Shown: positions 10,383 to 22,400 of the stretch, piece by piece
Position numbering within the stretch: position 1 is the stretch's first letter
Layout: the number at the start of each line of letters is the position of its first letter
Assembly: GCA_916048095.2 (NCBI GenBank)
Contig: OU696575.1
Location: 8,377,001-8,441,000 of the forward strand
DNA: 64,000 nucleotides
Direction: 5' to 3'
Origin: Sacculina carcini
Lineage: Eukaryota; Arthropoda; Thecostraca; Sacculinidae
The notes under the pieces: model-generated
Database searches by the model: none
Seen by the model: the letters and a program-made list of their open reading frames with translations, nothing else
Told to the model about the DNA's origin: nothing
Made by a program: the position numbers and the translations under genes

Positions 10383-11201
10383 CTACACACGAGTCGAGAA
10401 TATGTTAAAAATCACTTTTTCGGCATGCCAGCACGCTAACATGCGGAGGTACAACATCATACGCCAGTGAGCCAAATCAAGCAAGTACTTTTTGGTTTTG
10501 TACTTGAAGGAGCTAACTGTCATTGAGGATGCCTGTGTTTTCAATGAATCGGGAAGAGCATTCCATGTTTCGGGTCCTAAATATATGATAGAATTACGCA
10601 ATAATTGAGTCCGGTAGTTCGTTACATGTAAATTTATATTATTTCTTCTAGTCAGTTGGGAGTGATGCAGAACATGGAAGATTCCATTTTCATGTTTTAT
10701 CGATCTGAATGTATCCAACAAAAAAAATATCTGTGAATGTGTCTTAATTTCAAGAGTTTCGCTTTTCTAAAGATATCATCTGCTAAGTCATACTTCTTTT
10801 TTGAAAGACCTTATATTTAGAACACGTTTTTGTTGAACGAATAATTTGGCCAAAAACGAAGGCCAAGTGCACCCCCAGACAGATACCCAATATATAAGTC
10901 TTAAATAACATAGAGTGTAGTATATCGTCCGCATTGCTTCTTTACTAAGCTTATTACGAACCCTATACATAATGCCGGCAATGATGGATAAATTCGTGCT
11001 TAGATTGTCGATGTGATCATTCCAGTTGATATATTCATCTATTAACACCCCCAAGAATTTTACTGTATGCTCTCGATGCACCACTTCTCCATTTAACATC
11101 ACTGTGTCCAGGTGATGTGTGAGTGATCTGTTCTGAAATAGCATTATATTGGTTTTAGATGTATTTATTTTCGGTTTATTTGCATTCATCCAAGAGTTCA
11201 C
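10383..11201 (-). pseudogene. CR1/Jockey-like LINE, RT thumb and C-terminus
   Basis: Two minus-strand frames (10788-11201 and 10383-10721), offset by a frameshift, encode the end of a non-LTR RT. The first holds NSWMNANKPKINTSKTN and VKFLGVLIDEYINWNDHI, the post-catalytic region that follows YADD in CR1/Jockey-type elements. The second holds GPETWNALPDSLK and FKYKTKKYLL, the typical terminal block. The YADD box itself is missing. The hAT terminus at 11230 abuts its 5' side. A finger-domain fragment at 12105-12700 may be another part of the same or a similar element. Confidence 0.75.
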
Positions 11202-11229
11202 GAGAACCAGTGTTTGTGTCAGTCTATAG

Positions 11230-11716
11230 CAGGGGTCACCAAACTATGGCCCGCGACGTCAGTTCACCATGCCCGTCGACGGTGAACTGACGTCCTTCCT
11301 CGGCTCGTGGTAGCTTCGCCTACGCTCTGACGTCACCATGGTTTCCATGGCTACACACACAAACACACATCTTTCCCACCCCTAGATGAGTCCGGCTGTC
11401 AACACAGGTCCGACGCTCCAGTAATATTTACTGGTTTTTGCCTGTCATCCATTTTATAGGTATGTAACAAGGATTTCTTTGTTTGACAGTGATAGGTAAG
11501 TGGACTACAAGTGTGATTAGAGGTCATAAAGTAACAAACATAGTATAATAATGCTATAGAAGCCTCGTGCTTTCACCTCACCTTATTATGTGATATATTA
11601 TATTACTAAATGTACCTATAATCTTTATATGTACCTTTGGTGAGCCGTAGCTTCACCAGTGCACAGTGTGGCAAATTGTTCACAATGAATTTTGCCACAC
11701 TGTGCAGTGACCCCTG
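11230..11716 (+). mobile_element. hAT-type terminal region with inverted ends
   Basis: 11230 begins CAGGGGTCACCAAACTATGG, a classic hAT (Charlie-like) terminus. A matching inverted end, GTGACCCCTG, lies at 11707-11716. Inside are two hairpins: 11255-11268 with 11281-11294 (perfect 14 bp), and 11657-11675 with 11691-11709 (19 bp, one mismatch). The flanking octamers GTCTATAG and AATCTTCT do not match, so either the true right end lies further on or no target duplication survives. Confidence 0.55.
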
Positions 11717-11812
11717 AATCTTCTGCTTTACTTATGTTCCAATAGGGTATTAATTATGTTTCTAATTCAATATTTTTTTCATTTTCATATCCCGTTTTCT
11801 TCACCCTTCATT

Positions 11813-12100
11813 ATGGCTTCTAAGGAGAGAAAAGTGGACGCCGAGTGTCGCGTTTTCAATGAAGAATGGGGAGTAAAGTACTTCTTTGTGGAAACAAAGG
11901 ACCAGAAAGCTAGATGTGTGATATGTAGCGAAAGTGTTGCCGTTTTGAAAGAGTACAATATTAGGCGCCACTATGAAACAAAACATCTATCAACATATTC
12001 AAAGTTTTCTGGAAAGTTACGCTCTGAGAAATATGAGTCCATGAAACGTGGTTTAGAAACTCAAACGCATCCGTTTGCAGCATGCATGGAACAACAACTG
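11813..12100 (+). pseudogene. hAT transposase-like BED zinc-finger N-terminus, truncated
   Basis: From the ATG at 11813 the frame reads RKVDAECRVFNEEWGVKYFF, then CVICSESVAV and IRRHYETKH. This is the CX2C...HX4-5H zinc finger of hAT-derived proteins of the GTF2IRD2/ZBED type (family knowledge). Similarity ends near 12070-12100, where minus-strand LINE sequence begins. The open frame continues to 12193 only by chance. The catalytic RNase H-like and dimerisation regions are absent. The hAT terminus about 580 bp upstream fits this being the 5' end of one element. Confidence 0.75.
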
Positions 12101-12104
12101 GATA

Positions 12105-12700
12105 GACGCTTATATGACTTTGTCAAATGCTTTCTTTTGGTCTACGCAAGCGTAGTCCACCCACACCTCCATTTCCTAAACATTGTCGATTAATCTGAAG
12201 TAAAAGTCCAACAAATTTGCGTCGCAAGACATTTTCTTTCTGAAACCATGCTGGGGGCGTCTTATCAACCCGTTGGCTTCCAAGTAGCGTTGACGTAGCG
12301 TCAGTTTTGCCACCTTCGTAGATTGGAATGATTTGAGCCTATTTCTATTATATAAGCCATATATCAAACTTCAGACTACTGGCTATAATATTCGCCAATG
12401 GGATTAGCAATTTGTTTCAACACTATCTGAGCACCATTCATGATATTTTATCGGCGCCCATTGAATTCCTTCCATTTATAATCTTCATTTTTTCTTAAAA
12501 TATACAAGATTTATTCTTACTATCTTGTTGCCCATCGTAGCAAAATATTTCCCATTTGCTTCATTTAATCCGCCCTCATCTGTAAACACTTCTTGGAATT
12601 TTGTATTCATAAGATCGCACAAGTATTTCTCCGTGTGGTAAACCTCACCATTCACTTCTAGCCTCTCCACCCCAGGTTATTTTTTGTTCCTGTCATTGAT
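12105..12700 (-). pseudogene. LINE RT, pre-finger and finger domain fragment
   Basis: Minus-strand frames encode VDQKKAFDKV (about 12120-12150) and QHGFRKKMSCDANLLDFY (about 12190-12250), the RT motifs just before the catalytic box of CR1-like LINEs. A preceding EVNGEVYHTEKYLCDLMN block (to about 12670) matches the pre-RT linker. Stops and a frameshift are present. The downstream RT core is missing, cut off by the hAT fragment. Confidence 0.7.
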
Positions 12701-12766
12701 GTATTTATAAAACAGTTTAGGCTCGGCAGAAATTTTTCAATCAAGTATTCTTCATGCTTTCATTGG

Positions 12767-13095
12767 ACTCCGTGGTGTAGTGGTAGCACGCCCGCCTCAC
12801 AAGCGGGAGGACCGTGGTTCGAATTCTGGAGGAGCAGAATTTCATTGGGCGAATTATATAATCCAACAGCCCCTGTCCACCCAGCAGGAAATGATGGTAC
12901 CAGATGTCAGTCATGTGTTGTGTCATGCATTCTGGGGAGGTGACCCTCTCTAATACGTCTTACGTCCATGTGAGCCATAGCGTGGAGAGGGTCGGTTCTG
13001 CGTTGGCAGCGAGCTGCACGGGACACACTTGTGTGTTTATAAGCTTCGGCTTCCCGTGTAGCAGCTGTCACTTAGGCATTTAACCTTAACCTCTC
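12767..13095 (+). mobile_element. tRNA-derived SINE (Val-CAC-like head)
   Basis: The head has an A box (TGGTGTAGTGG), an anticodon arm CCCGC-CTCACAA-GCGGG giving a CAC (Val) anticodon, and a B box (GGTTCGAATTC). Acceptor and T stems no longer pair well, so this is a SINE rather than a working tRNA. A body of about 250 bp follows with a CCACCCAGCAGGAAATG-like core and a GTGGAGAGGGTCGG segment. The exact 3' end is uncertain. Confidence 0.75.
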
Positions 13096-13270
13096 TCCTC
13101 CTCACGTCGAATGTTTACATATACTTTCCTCGCATTTATATGTAAGTTTATGTTCCTTTATGTTTTTCTTTTCTTCATTCTATTTCAAGCCTCTTCATTG
13201 CGTAGTTTCGCTTCTTCCCGTCTCCCATTGATAACTTGATACCCTTTCTTCTCTGTTTGTACACGGGTAT

Positions 13271-14690
13271 ATGCTTCGAGACACCAGTACGGTAAATATC
13301 ACACTTGCCGATACGAACTGCAACGTTTGCAAGGAATCAATGACTACTGCTGCTTCGCGCTGTGGAGCATACAATATATATGTCCATGCAGGATTCTCGA
13401 AACTCCCGCGCTATGGTCTATCAAATTCGTCACGACTTGCGCGGCATTCACCTGTGAACAGTATGTTACTTCGCGTCATAAATACCTGGTTGAGCTCAAT
13501 CAGTGACTGGGCAGCTTCTCCTCTCTCGCTAATGAGATTCCAACTGCTGCTATTGAAACTCCAACTGTCGCCACGGATGACATTTCAGCATTTAAGGAGT
13601 CAATTAGTCACCAGCTTACCATGCTGAAGCCGGCCTCGAACCCTTGCCCTCAGCTGCCATGTCCGGCCAATCTGTCCTTTGCTGCCGCCGTGAAAAATGC
13701 TGCCTCTCACGACGTCGTGAAGTCTGCTGTCAATGCGCAGTTAAACAAATTGACAGTATCCAAGGTTCTAAATGCCGTGCTCGTGGTTAGCATGGTGTCT
13801 ATTTGCCAGGGAGGCATCAAGGTGCGTCTGCTGACACATACGTTGCCAAAAATGTTGTGACTGCACTCAAGCGGATTTCGTAGACATCGGTTATGGGAAA
13901 AGTGCACCCCAAACTGACTATCACGTCTGTTGAATTGGGCACTGATGATGCCAACATCACGGAATCAGTGGTGGAGAAAGCCAAGCACTTCAATCACTGT
14001 CCAACCGCCCAACTAACTCCAAAGTCATTTTCACAAGGAAGTCTTCCAGTGGTTCGAAGACTGTCGTCGTCTCTCCAACGGTTGATGACTCCATAATGAG
14101 CACTGGTCTTATTTTTGTCGGTGTCGGAGGTGCCATTTTTTGTACCGCTACTGGGCTACTCGCTGCCACAAATGTCACAGGTATGGTCACAAAGAGGCAC
14201 AGTGCTGTACTCAGAAGGCCTGATGTGGATGGTGTGCGGTCAGTCACGCATTTTCTGCCTGCCCGTCAAAGACCTGCATCAAATGCGTGAGCTGCGTGCT
14301 TGCTGGCTGCACTGACAGGGCTCACTCCGTGTACGTGTACTTCTTGATCTGGCTTTATTTCAGCCAGAATCAGCCTGATGAGACAAACTATGACTTCGGA
14401 GTAAAAAAACTAGTGGAGTATGCCGCTCCAGAGAGTGCACCTCGTCCGACTAGATCCAATCACACTTTGACTCAGCACGTTGATAAGTGTTTTTATTGTG
14501 CCTTTTGGAATATTAGATCTATTAGGTCAAAAGTTACTCTAATACATATTATTAAATCCCAATACGAAAGTTTTGTGTAATCGAGTCTTGGTTATCTTCT
14601 GATGTTTCGGCGTTTGATAGTGGGCTATCATCGAACGTTTCTGCCATCTTTGACCACGTATATATCCGGTAGCTCTACAGGGTTGCTTTC
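13271..14690 (+). pseudogene. decayed LINE: ORF1 with PHD-like and knuckle motifs, then start of ORF2
   Basis: Broken plus-strand frames read as one LINE. First comes a PHD-like cysteine cluster CNVCKESMTTAASRCGA (about 13315). A coiled-coil-like middle follows (KPASNPCPQLPCPANLSFAA; SVELGTDDANI), then a zinc knuckle CHKCHRYGHKEAQC (about 14165-14210) with further CX2C pairs. The end holds FWNIRSIRSKV (about 14505), the N-terminal Asn motif of an APE-type endonuclease, followed by a second block near 14580. At least five frameshifts were needed to follow it. PHD-finger ORF1 proteins occur in CR1-group LINEs. Confidence 0.65.
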
Positions 14691-14853
14691 CAATACCACG
14701 TTAAAATGTATTGTTAGGAGCTGACAGTAAAGTTCACACAGCATCAACAAACACCTCTTGACTTGACCAGCGTAGATTTCAAACATATATATTATTATAA
14801 TAATTTATAATAATTTGCCCCATTGACCATTTGTATTTGCGTTGTCTTTTTAG

Positions 14854-15072
14854 GTTCCGCTACTTCGGTAACATATGCACGAACAGCTACAGTAGTGTTT
14901 GGTGGAACTGGCTGCGCTGGCAGCGCCATTTGGATTGGCTGGCTCTCAACGGAGTAAACATGGTTCTCGTGCCAATAGGCCAGGAGACGCTATGGTGGCG
15001 AGTGTGGCGCGATCTAGGTCTTCCGGCCAGCAGTATCGACAATTACTTCACCGGACCGGCCTTCCTTGCCTG
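14854..15072 (+). CDS. NAGLU: alpha-N-acetylglucosaminidase, single internal exon
   Basis: A 219-bp open segment encodes 73 residues with SYSSVWWNWLRWQRHLDWLA, GQETLWWRVW and NYFTGPAFLAW. These match the conserved N-terminal part of GH89 alpha-N-acetylglucosaminidase, the lysosomal enzyme that removes terminal GlcNAc from heparan sulfate. It is preceded by a T-rich acceptor (GTCTTTTTAG, AG at 14852-14853) and followed by a GT donor at 15073. Both boundaries are phase 2, so the exon is symmetric and exactly 73 codons. There are no stops. The catalytic glutamates lie in other exons. I found no neighbouring exon here, so flanking introns must be long, or this is an isolated exon copy. Confidence 0.85.
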
Positions 15073-16020
15073 GTCAGTGACTGTGATTACCGTAGATCCC
15101 GGTCATTAAGCCCACCTGACCATTAAACCCATGTCATTTTTCAGGCCTAAAGTATTAGGTTTTAGCAGTACGTTCCAATAAGCTCACACAAAATTTGAAC
15201 TTTTTTCTGGTAGTATTTTTCAAATGGTTTGATGGTTCCAAATATATAATATGTTGAAATTTTCCCTTCTTTCTCATCATTTAAGTGTTAATTCACGTAA
15301 CTCACCAAACTTTTGTATATATTTGTGCTTTATTACCATTGATATATTTCATACTAAAATAAAGCTTGTTCTTTTGGATAAATAAACCTTTGGCAGACTG
15401 AACTTATTTTCCCTAAAATACTGTGGTCACTAAGCTCACCATGGAAATTGTGCATTATATTTTTGGATTTATACATGGGCTTAATCGTTTGAATCTATGA
15501 TAATATGGTTACGCTGACCATGTTTGATGTTTATTGGCAAACTTTTAAGGGCGTTGTAAATTTACATATGGTGTAATATGTATAATGTATGTAGAAATGT
15601 AATGCAATTATACGGGTTATGCTAGTTTGTACAAGTATGTGTATATATAAGTCGGCTTAGTCTCGAGATAATGTATTGATGGCGGAACCGGAATTTAAAA
15701 ATTAGTTGAACCAAGATTAATTTGATATGAATAAATAATTAATTAATAAGGTTATGATTTATGTATCTTCTTTCGTGTTTTACGTAGCGCGTTGGTGCGT
15801 ATGTGAGTGGGTAAGCAAACGAACTAACGAAGATATATTTAATATAGCGCCTGTAAAACACGGGTGCGCATAACTTCAACATGAACAACAAAGCCTAAAT
15901 ACATATATACATATACATACATACACAAATATGCACTTATACATCAACATACATACACATACATACACTTATACACATATATACATTAAGTTTGAGTACA
16001 ATAAGGAGGAGGAATAGAAA
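15073..16020. other. AT-rich presumed intron with ACAT repeats
   Basis: No coding similarity. An (ACATAC)n-like tract occupies about 15895-15985. If the NAGLU exon is functional, this is its downstream intron. Confidence 0.5.
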
Positions 16021-16039
16021 ATGGCTAGCTGATTGGAAT

Positions 16040-17280
16040 CAGAGTTTGGCGAAAGGAGTGAGAGTGTGAGAAGCAGGAACAAACGAGATGTCAAAAAGGT
16101 GATTTTTAAGATTTTGATTTTGAATTATAATTGCGCGGACCGAAGAAAGTAAGAGATTTAGAGGACCACGAATATTCATTAGTGACACGAGCACAGATGA
16201 GGTGAACAGGTCTACGAGAAGAAACAGTATCAGAACGAGTTAGAAGACTGACTAGGTAGGGCGGTTGACTAAGATCATGAAGAAGTTTGAAGATTATACA
16301 GCAAAGGCGAAAGTGAATACGAGAGACAATTGCAAGCCAACGAAACTTAAATAGAAAACTGGAGGTATGATGTCAAGGAGTAGGTCGAAGAACAAATCGG
16401 CAAGATTGGTTAAGAACGCGTTGTAGTATTTTTTAGAGAAGAACGAGGTAAGCTAAAGTATAGTGAGTTGCAATAGTCTAATCTAGAGAGTATAAGAGAA
16501 TTAACAAGTTTATTAGATGAAGATTGATCCAGACAGGGACGAATGGGATACAGTGAACGTAGGATCAGACGACAAGTGCGTGTGACGGAGCGAATGTTAC
16601 CTACAAAGGAGAGCGAAGAATAGAAAATAATGCCAAGATTTCGAACGGTAACGGCTAGGGGAACTGAGAGCAGCGGAGGACTAATGCGCGGAGGATGAAG
16701 AGGGAGAAACTCACACTTTGAAGTGTTGATGAGGAGATAGCGAGCTTCGGCCCAAGAAGAATTATCAGAAAGCACGTCAAATAGCAGGGAAGGAGACTGA
16801 AAAAGAAGCGGGATGTAAAACTGAATATCTTCGGTATAGATATGAAAACTTATAGAGTATTTACGAAGAATAGGACAGAGAGAAGACATGTACAGATTAA
16901 ATAACAAAGGACCAAGAATGGAGCCCTGTGGCAAAGCCGTAGCAACCGCCCCCCGTACCCCACGGCCTGGGGGGCCCGAATGTTGAGGGGCCGCGTCGCT
17001 TCACGAATGATATATAAATTTATCATATTTATTATGTATATCCTTTACCTTTTTGCTCAGATGTTTTCACCTGAGCTTGTATTATGTGATTATGTCTAAT
17101 ATATGCATTCATTATTTGGTGATTTATTTATAATGGGGGCCACAAGTGTTGCCTTCGGGGGGCCCCATAACTCATCGCAACGGCTCTGCCCTGTAGAACA
17201 CCATGGCATAGAGCAACCGAAGAAGAGACAAAGGGATTAATTTTCACAGCATAAGTCCGATAATGGTTTCGATATTTGTT
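16040..17280 (-). pseudogene. Rex1/L2-type LINE RT and C-terminus, split by a hAT MITE
   Basis: The minus-strand frame (16410-16934) carries MPQGSILGPLLFNLYM, a catalytic-box position reading YTED instead of YADD, VRNLGIIFYSSLSF, and LILSRLDYCNSLYFSLP, all typical of Rex1/L2-like LINEs. Broken frames continue to about 16040 with the C-terminal block (FFGPRNYNS). Upstream coding resumes at 17197 after the MITE at 16932-17188. The YADD change plus stops make it dead. The endonuclease-side fragment at 24335-25270 belongs to a similar family. Confidence 0.8.
16932..17188. mobile_element. hAT MITE inserted in the LINE
   Basis: The 257-bp insert begins CAAAGCCGTAGCAAC and ends CGGCTCTG, whose reverse complement is CAGAGCCG. 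It is flanked by CCCTGTGG (16924-16931) and CCCTGTAG (17189-17196), a 7/8 match as expected for an 8-bp hAT target duplication. GC-rich GGGGGGCCC blocks lie just inside both ends. The LINE reading resumes across it. Confidence 0.8.
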
Positions 17281-17361
17281 GTGTGTGTGTGTGCGTTATA
17301 TTAGCAACGATTATGAGTAATGATCGTTTCCGAATTTTTTCTGCTATGTGTATATGTGTTT

Positions 17362-17418
<57 letters not shown>

Positions 17419-17440
17419 GTGTGTGTGTGTGCCAGTGTGT
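17281..17440 (+). repeat. (TG)n microsatellite
   Basis: A long TGTG run at 17363-17440 with looser TG-rich sequence to about 17880. Frames through it are low-complexity Cys/Val or Thr/His. Confidence 0.95.
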
Positions 17441-17989
17441 GTGTGCGTGTGTGTATGCGTTATCTGGCCTTGCGCATGTATGTTTTCCCATTTTAAGCTG
17501 CCTGTGTGCTGTTGCGTTGAGTTATTTTGCTTGTGCATGTGTGTCTGTTGTGTTTTGTTATCTGTCTGTTTGTTTGAATGTATGTATTTGTGTGTATGTT
17601 ATGTTGTGCTTGTTGTGTATGTGTGTGAGTGTGTATATTGCGTTTTGCTCCTTGTCAGTTTAAGTGTATATCCTTGTATGTCAGTTATATTGTACGTGTT
17701 GTATTTGTGTCTGTATGTTTGAATGTATGTCTGAATGCTGTGTATTCAATATGTATATGTGCGTGTGAGGATGTATTTTATGTCTCTGCGAATGCAAATG
17801 GGAATATGTGTGTTTGTGTATGTGTGTTTGTGTTTGTGCGTTTGTGTGTTTGTCTGTTTGTGTTTGTGTCATTGTGCCAGTCAACAAACGGAAAATCATC
17901 GTGTGATCCTATGGTGGTAGACGCAGAAGCATCGGTGACTGACAAGTTTGATTGTAGTAACAATATGATTTAAACGAACACCGGCACAA

Positions 17990-19360
17990 AAGAGTGACTC
18001 AAAATTATTCGAAATGTCGGGAAAGCCACTTACGGTGATGGGCACCATCAATGTCAAGGCCGAATTTCAAGGTCGATCTGCAATGTGTGATATCTTTATC
18101 GCCGATTCATGATCATATGAGGCGTTTATGGGACTTGGTCTTATGCAAACGCGGGTGCCAAGATTAACTGAACAACAGGAAATATATTCTCAGTTCAAGA
18201 AGGCTATGACGAGGTGAAATATATGCCGCCTATAGAGGGATTTCAACACCGAATAGTGATACGTGCAGATGCTGTGCCGATCCGTCGCCCGTTACGCAGA
18301 CTACCCCTCTCGGTTCGTGAAGAGGTGACAACCGAGTTAGCTAAGCCAAAACGAACCGAAGTGATCGAACCCGTTGACACCGGCGAGTGAATTAGCCTTT
18401 TGGTCATCGCCAGACAAAAAAACGGACGAATCAGACTGTGTGTCGACCTGTGTGATGTCTCAACCAGCAAATCGTTCCCGATGCTTATCGTCTTTCAACT
18501 ATAACCGAGCAACATACCAAACTGAGAAAAACACTCTTCGCGAAGATTGACCTACAGTCCGCCCATCTTTAGCTGATGTTGGAGCCATCATCAAAACACC
18601 TGACTGCATTCATCACGCCCAACGGGCTCCATCAATACAAGAGAGTACCGTTTGGTCTTTCATCAGCCAGCTATGCATTCCCAGAATTGTTAGGTCGTGT
18701 TCTTTGAGGTATACCTGGAGTACAACACTATCTAGATGACATCGTGTGATCGGAACGCACATAGGCTGAACACGACCAACGTCTTCAGCGCCTTTTATCT
18801 GCACTCCGTCAAGCGAAAGTCACCATAAACGACGCAAACATAAATTTTCACTACGCAAAATATATTACTGTGGATTTCAGATTAGTGCAAACGGCAAAGC
18901 GCCTCTTCAAAGTTATGTGCAAGCAATTCAAGAAGCTTAAACACCGCAGAATGCTGTTGAATTGAGAAGCTCCATTGGACTATGTAGGTAGTTTTCACAT
19001 TTCGTGTCAAACTACGCCACCATTACGGGCTCTTTGCTCGCGATGATCAAGAAAGACGTCGTTATTCAGTGGAACGAAGCAGCCAACCAGAGCTACCAGA
19101 TGGTGAAGAAAGTCATTTGCTCTGATGGATTGCTGCATCAATTCTATCCTTCGAGATAAACATTCGCAACAACTGACTCGAATGCTACAAATCAGGCGCG
19201 CTCTTATGGACCACCGAGGTCAAGAACACGCTATATCGTTCTGGAGTCAACGCTTTTCAAACGTTGAAAGTAAATACACTGTCACAGATAAACGGACCCT
19301 AACCGCCGTATTTTCACCGAACATGTCGCATGAAATAAATTCCATTCGGAGAGCATAGCC
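17990..19360 (+). pseudogene. decayed Ty3/gypsy pol (RT to RNase H)
   Basis: Fragmented plus-strand frames encode RRPLRRLPLSVREEV and GRIRLCVDL (RT fingers, about 18280-18450), a FAKIDLQS-like block (about 18535), an RVPFGLSS-like block, and a DDIV-like region near 18740. RNase H follows with ISFWSQRFSNVESKYTVTDK (about 19230-19290). Dozens of stops and indels show old decay. Residue choice resembles the pol of the young element at 36718-40412, so this may be an ancient relative. It collides tail-to-tail with the minus-strand gypsy at 19413. Confidence 0.75.
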
Positions 19361-19412
19361 AAGCTGGTAAACTCACTCCACTGGTTGACTTGCGCGGGAA
19401 ATTGAACACTCT

Positions 19413-22400
19413 TTAATGGGGAGTTTGATGTGTGGCTGTGTAAATCAAAGAACGCATGTCGTTGAGTACATCAATCAAGATTATCTCCCAATCAGTATTC
19501 CTTAGCCCACGTGACTCAAGAGTCAGACAGGTGTGTTTCCACAAAATATTTAACGTGAAGTATTTTACGTTGTAACGTTCGCACTGTGAATTTCCTTCTG
19601 AATGACACGGAATATTCCGACTTGTAGCTGCATCATGACTCATAATATATTTCCTACCATTATCGGAAACCAACGATCTACCACGATCGGAGCGTATTAA
19701 AGACGGAGTATCGAATACCCAAAAATGTTCCTCATACAATGAATAACTGTAGCATAAGACATATATTTGCACCTAAACGCGAACGGGAATCGCGAAGGAT
19801 CGTCTACAACCACCAAACGGTAACAAACAGATGAAATCGATGAAGGAGGCAAAGGACCTTAAAAATCCACACTGCGTCTTTGAAAAGGTTGAGTAGATTT
19901 CACACCACTCCTAACAGACGGCAAGAAGAAATATAGGCTTAACTCGCTCACCTATCTGACATTTGTTAACCATATGTTTGATCACAGTTAATGAGAAAGG
20001 CAGGTTCTTGGACCGCACAAAGTGCCCAAATCGAGTGACCCCAGGATGAGACAGAGATTCGTGGATAGCTTTCAGTAGGTTTTCCTCACAATTGAGGTTG
20101 CAACACCTTGAAATTGCATCGTCGGCGATGTTTTGTTTGACGGGCATGTACGTTACGTCAAACGAATAAGGTGCCGATTCTATTGATCTAGTCGTTCTTC
20201 ACCTTGATATTCACATTTTTGTTCATGATGAAAGACAAAGCCTGCTGGTCGGTAATAAGTTGAAAGTGTTTGCCGATCAAGTAGTTTTTCCGTTTTCGGA
20301 CTGCCGTAATCACTGAATACGCTTCTTTTTCGACCATCGAGTACTTTCTCTCAGCATTGCTCAATGATTTGGTCATGAAAGCCACAGGTCCATTGTGCTT
20401 CAAAGTGGACCCCAAAGCAGCATCCGAGGCGTCAGTCTCTAATGTGAAATTGCAGTCTCAATCGATTGCTGCAACGCAAGCTTTTGAAATGTAATCCTTC
20501 AAGCTGTTGAAAAGCATTTGTGCAGAGCTGCTAATCGTAAAAGTTGAACAGTCGACGAGTGGATGCATTTTTGCCTAACAACTTTTGATCCACTTAGAAT
20601 AGTATGAAAATAACCCTAAGACACTTTTCAGTGATTTTATATCTTGTGGGATGACCATTTTCAGCAAAGGCTGCATTCGCTCGTTTTCAGGATACGTAAG
20701 GCCATTTTTAATCACATGACCCAATACACGTAACGAAGTAGTACCAAAAGGGTTCTTCTTCTCATTGAAAGAGAATCCGTATATTTTGGCAGCTGACATG
20801 AACTTCTGGAGATTGTCATCATGCTCTTTATTTGGTTTCTCGCATATCGTTACATCATCAAGGTACGCGTATGCTCCTCCAAAGCGTTGTCTGCGATGAA
20901 GCCGTCGATACACCTTTGAAAACCCGCAACACCACACCGAACGGTTTCATGTGAACTGGAGCAGATGCCCGTCAACTTGAAAGGCAGTATAGGGTCTGTC
21001 CTTCTCAGGTAGGCATAGGCCTCATAGGCAATTGATGATATGCACTAGCTAATATATACTTCACTGAAAAACCGATTCCTAGCAATGCCATTGACTAGCT
21101 TGTCGCTGCGAGGAAGATAATATGCATCACGGAAGGTGAATCGGTTTATAGCCTTAGAATAGTCTACCACCATTCCTTTATTTCTACTGCCCACGAAATT
21201 TCGTCGTCTTTTCCCAGCCGGCGAAACGTGGTGGCAATGGGATGACAATCCTCTGAAAGATTGGTGAACAACTGAGCAGGTGGTACTTGCTCCGAATTTT
21301 AGCGTCACATCCTCATGTAGAGCCAAAAACGGTTGCCCCAGTGTCACGACAGTAACCAGGCTGGGTAGCACAAGAAAGGGCATCGACTCGTGCGTAGAAT
21401 ACAAATGCTATAGATCAGCAGTACACCATTTTTTATATGAGCTGAAAGCTCAGACGACGTCATTTTCATTACAGAAGAAGACACATGCTGCTTCAATGCA
21501 AGGCGCTCAACAGTATATTTTGAAACGAACTTTCAGAGCTACCAGTGTCATCTATAGCCATAACTTTACGTCCGGATAAAGTGACAGTGACTATAGAAGT
21601 TGAGAGTCCGGAAGCACCTGATGTAGCGGATAGTGTGGCGACAGATTTTGTATACTTTCTGCCATAACGGCATGCCTTACTGAAATACCTCGTTTTTCCA
21701 CATCGGATGCAGACGACACAACGGACGGGACATTGGTGGCGATCAGAATTTAGGTGGCGTGTGTTTACACAAATGAAGCAAGTTTTGCCACTAACGTCGC
21801 CTTGAACACTTCTGATTCCACGAGTTGCGCATAATTTAGCAGGCTCTCTCGAACTGGACAATGACGAAGCCGAATCAACGTTTTTCTCAGTATTGTCCAT
21901 GCACGAGCTGACGCTGCACGACCTGTGATAATCTGCTTGTTTTTGTGCCGCCTCGAGTATGTGGGCTTGCAAGAATGCAGTGTTCAGGTCACGTGCAGGT
22001 GTCTCCAGTAGTCGCTGACGTGTCGCTGTTGAAGCCATCTCTTTGATATGCGCATCCAATATCAAGTTGTCACGCGCTACATCTGTTGTCATGGAGTGAA
22101 CCGAGAATTTTCTGTTCAAAAGCCACATTGCTGGCATGTATTGGCTGACTGATTCATGCGATTCTTAGCTCCGAGACAATAACACATGTCGAAAATCGAC
22201 TATGTTCATGGGTTTACAGTATAAATCTGGAAGACAAGATATCGCCTGCTCATAGGTGGTGCAATCCGAGATGTGGAGTTAGACACTCGTGGAAATGGAG
22301 TTTACCAGCAGAAGCAGCTTCATGTGTGGAGCTTGTGTATGTGGACTGTCTGTAGAAGCAGCATCATCTCCGCAAGCAATAGCGGGCAGACCGGCAGTAG

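Noticed and set aside
12767..12840. Functional tRNA-Val gene
   Set aside because: A and B boxes and the CAC anticodon arm are present, but acceptor and T stems do not pair and a SINE body follows.
17237..17973. Cys/Val-rich and Thr/His-rich frames
   Set aside because: They are products of the (TG)n microsatellite; no domain and both strands open.
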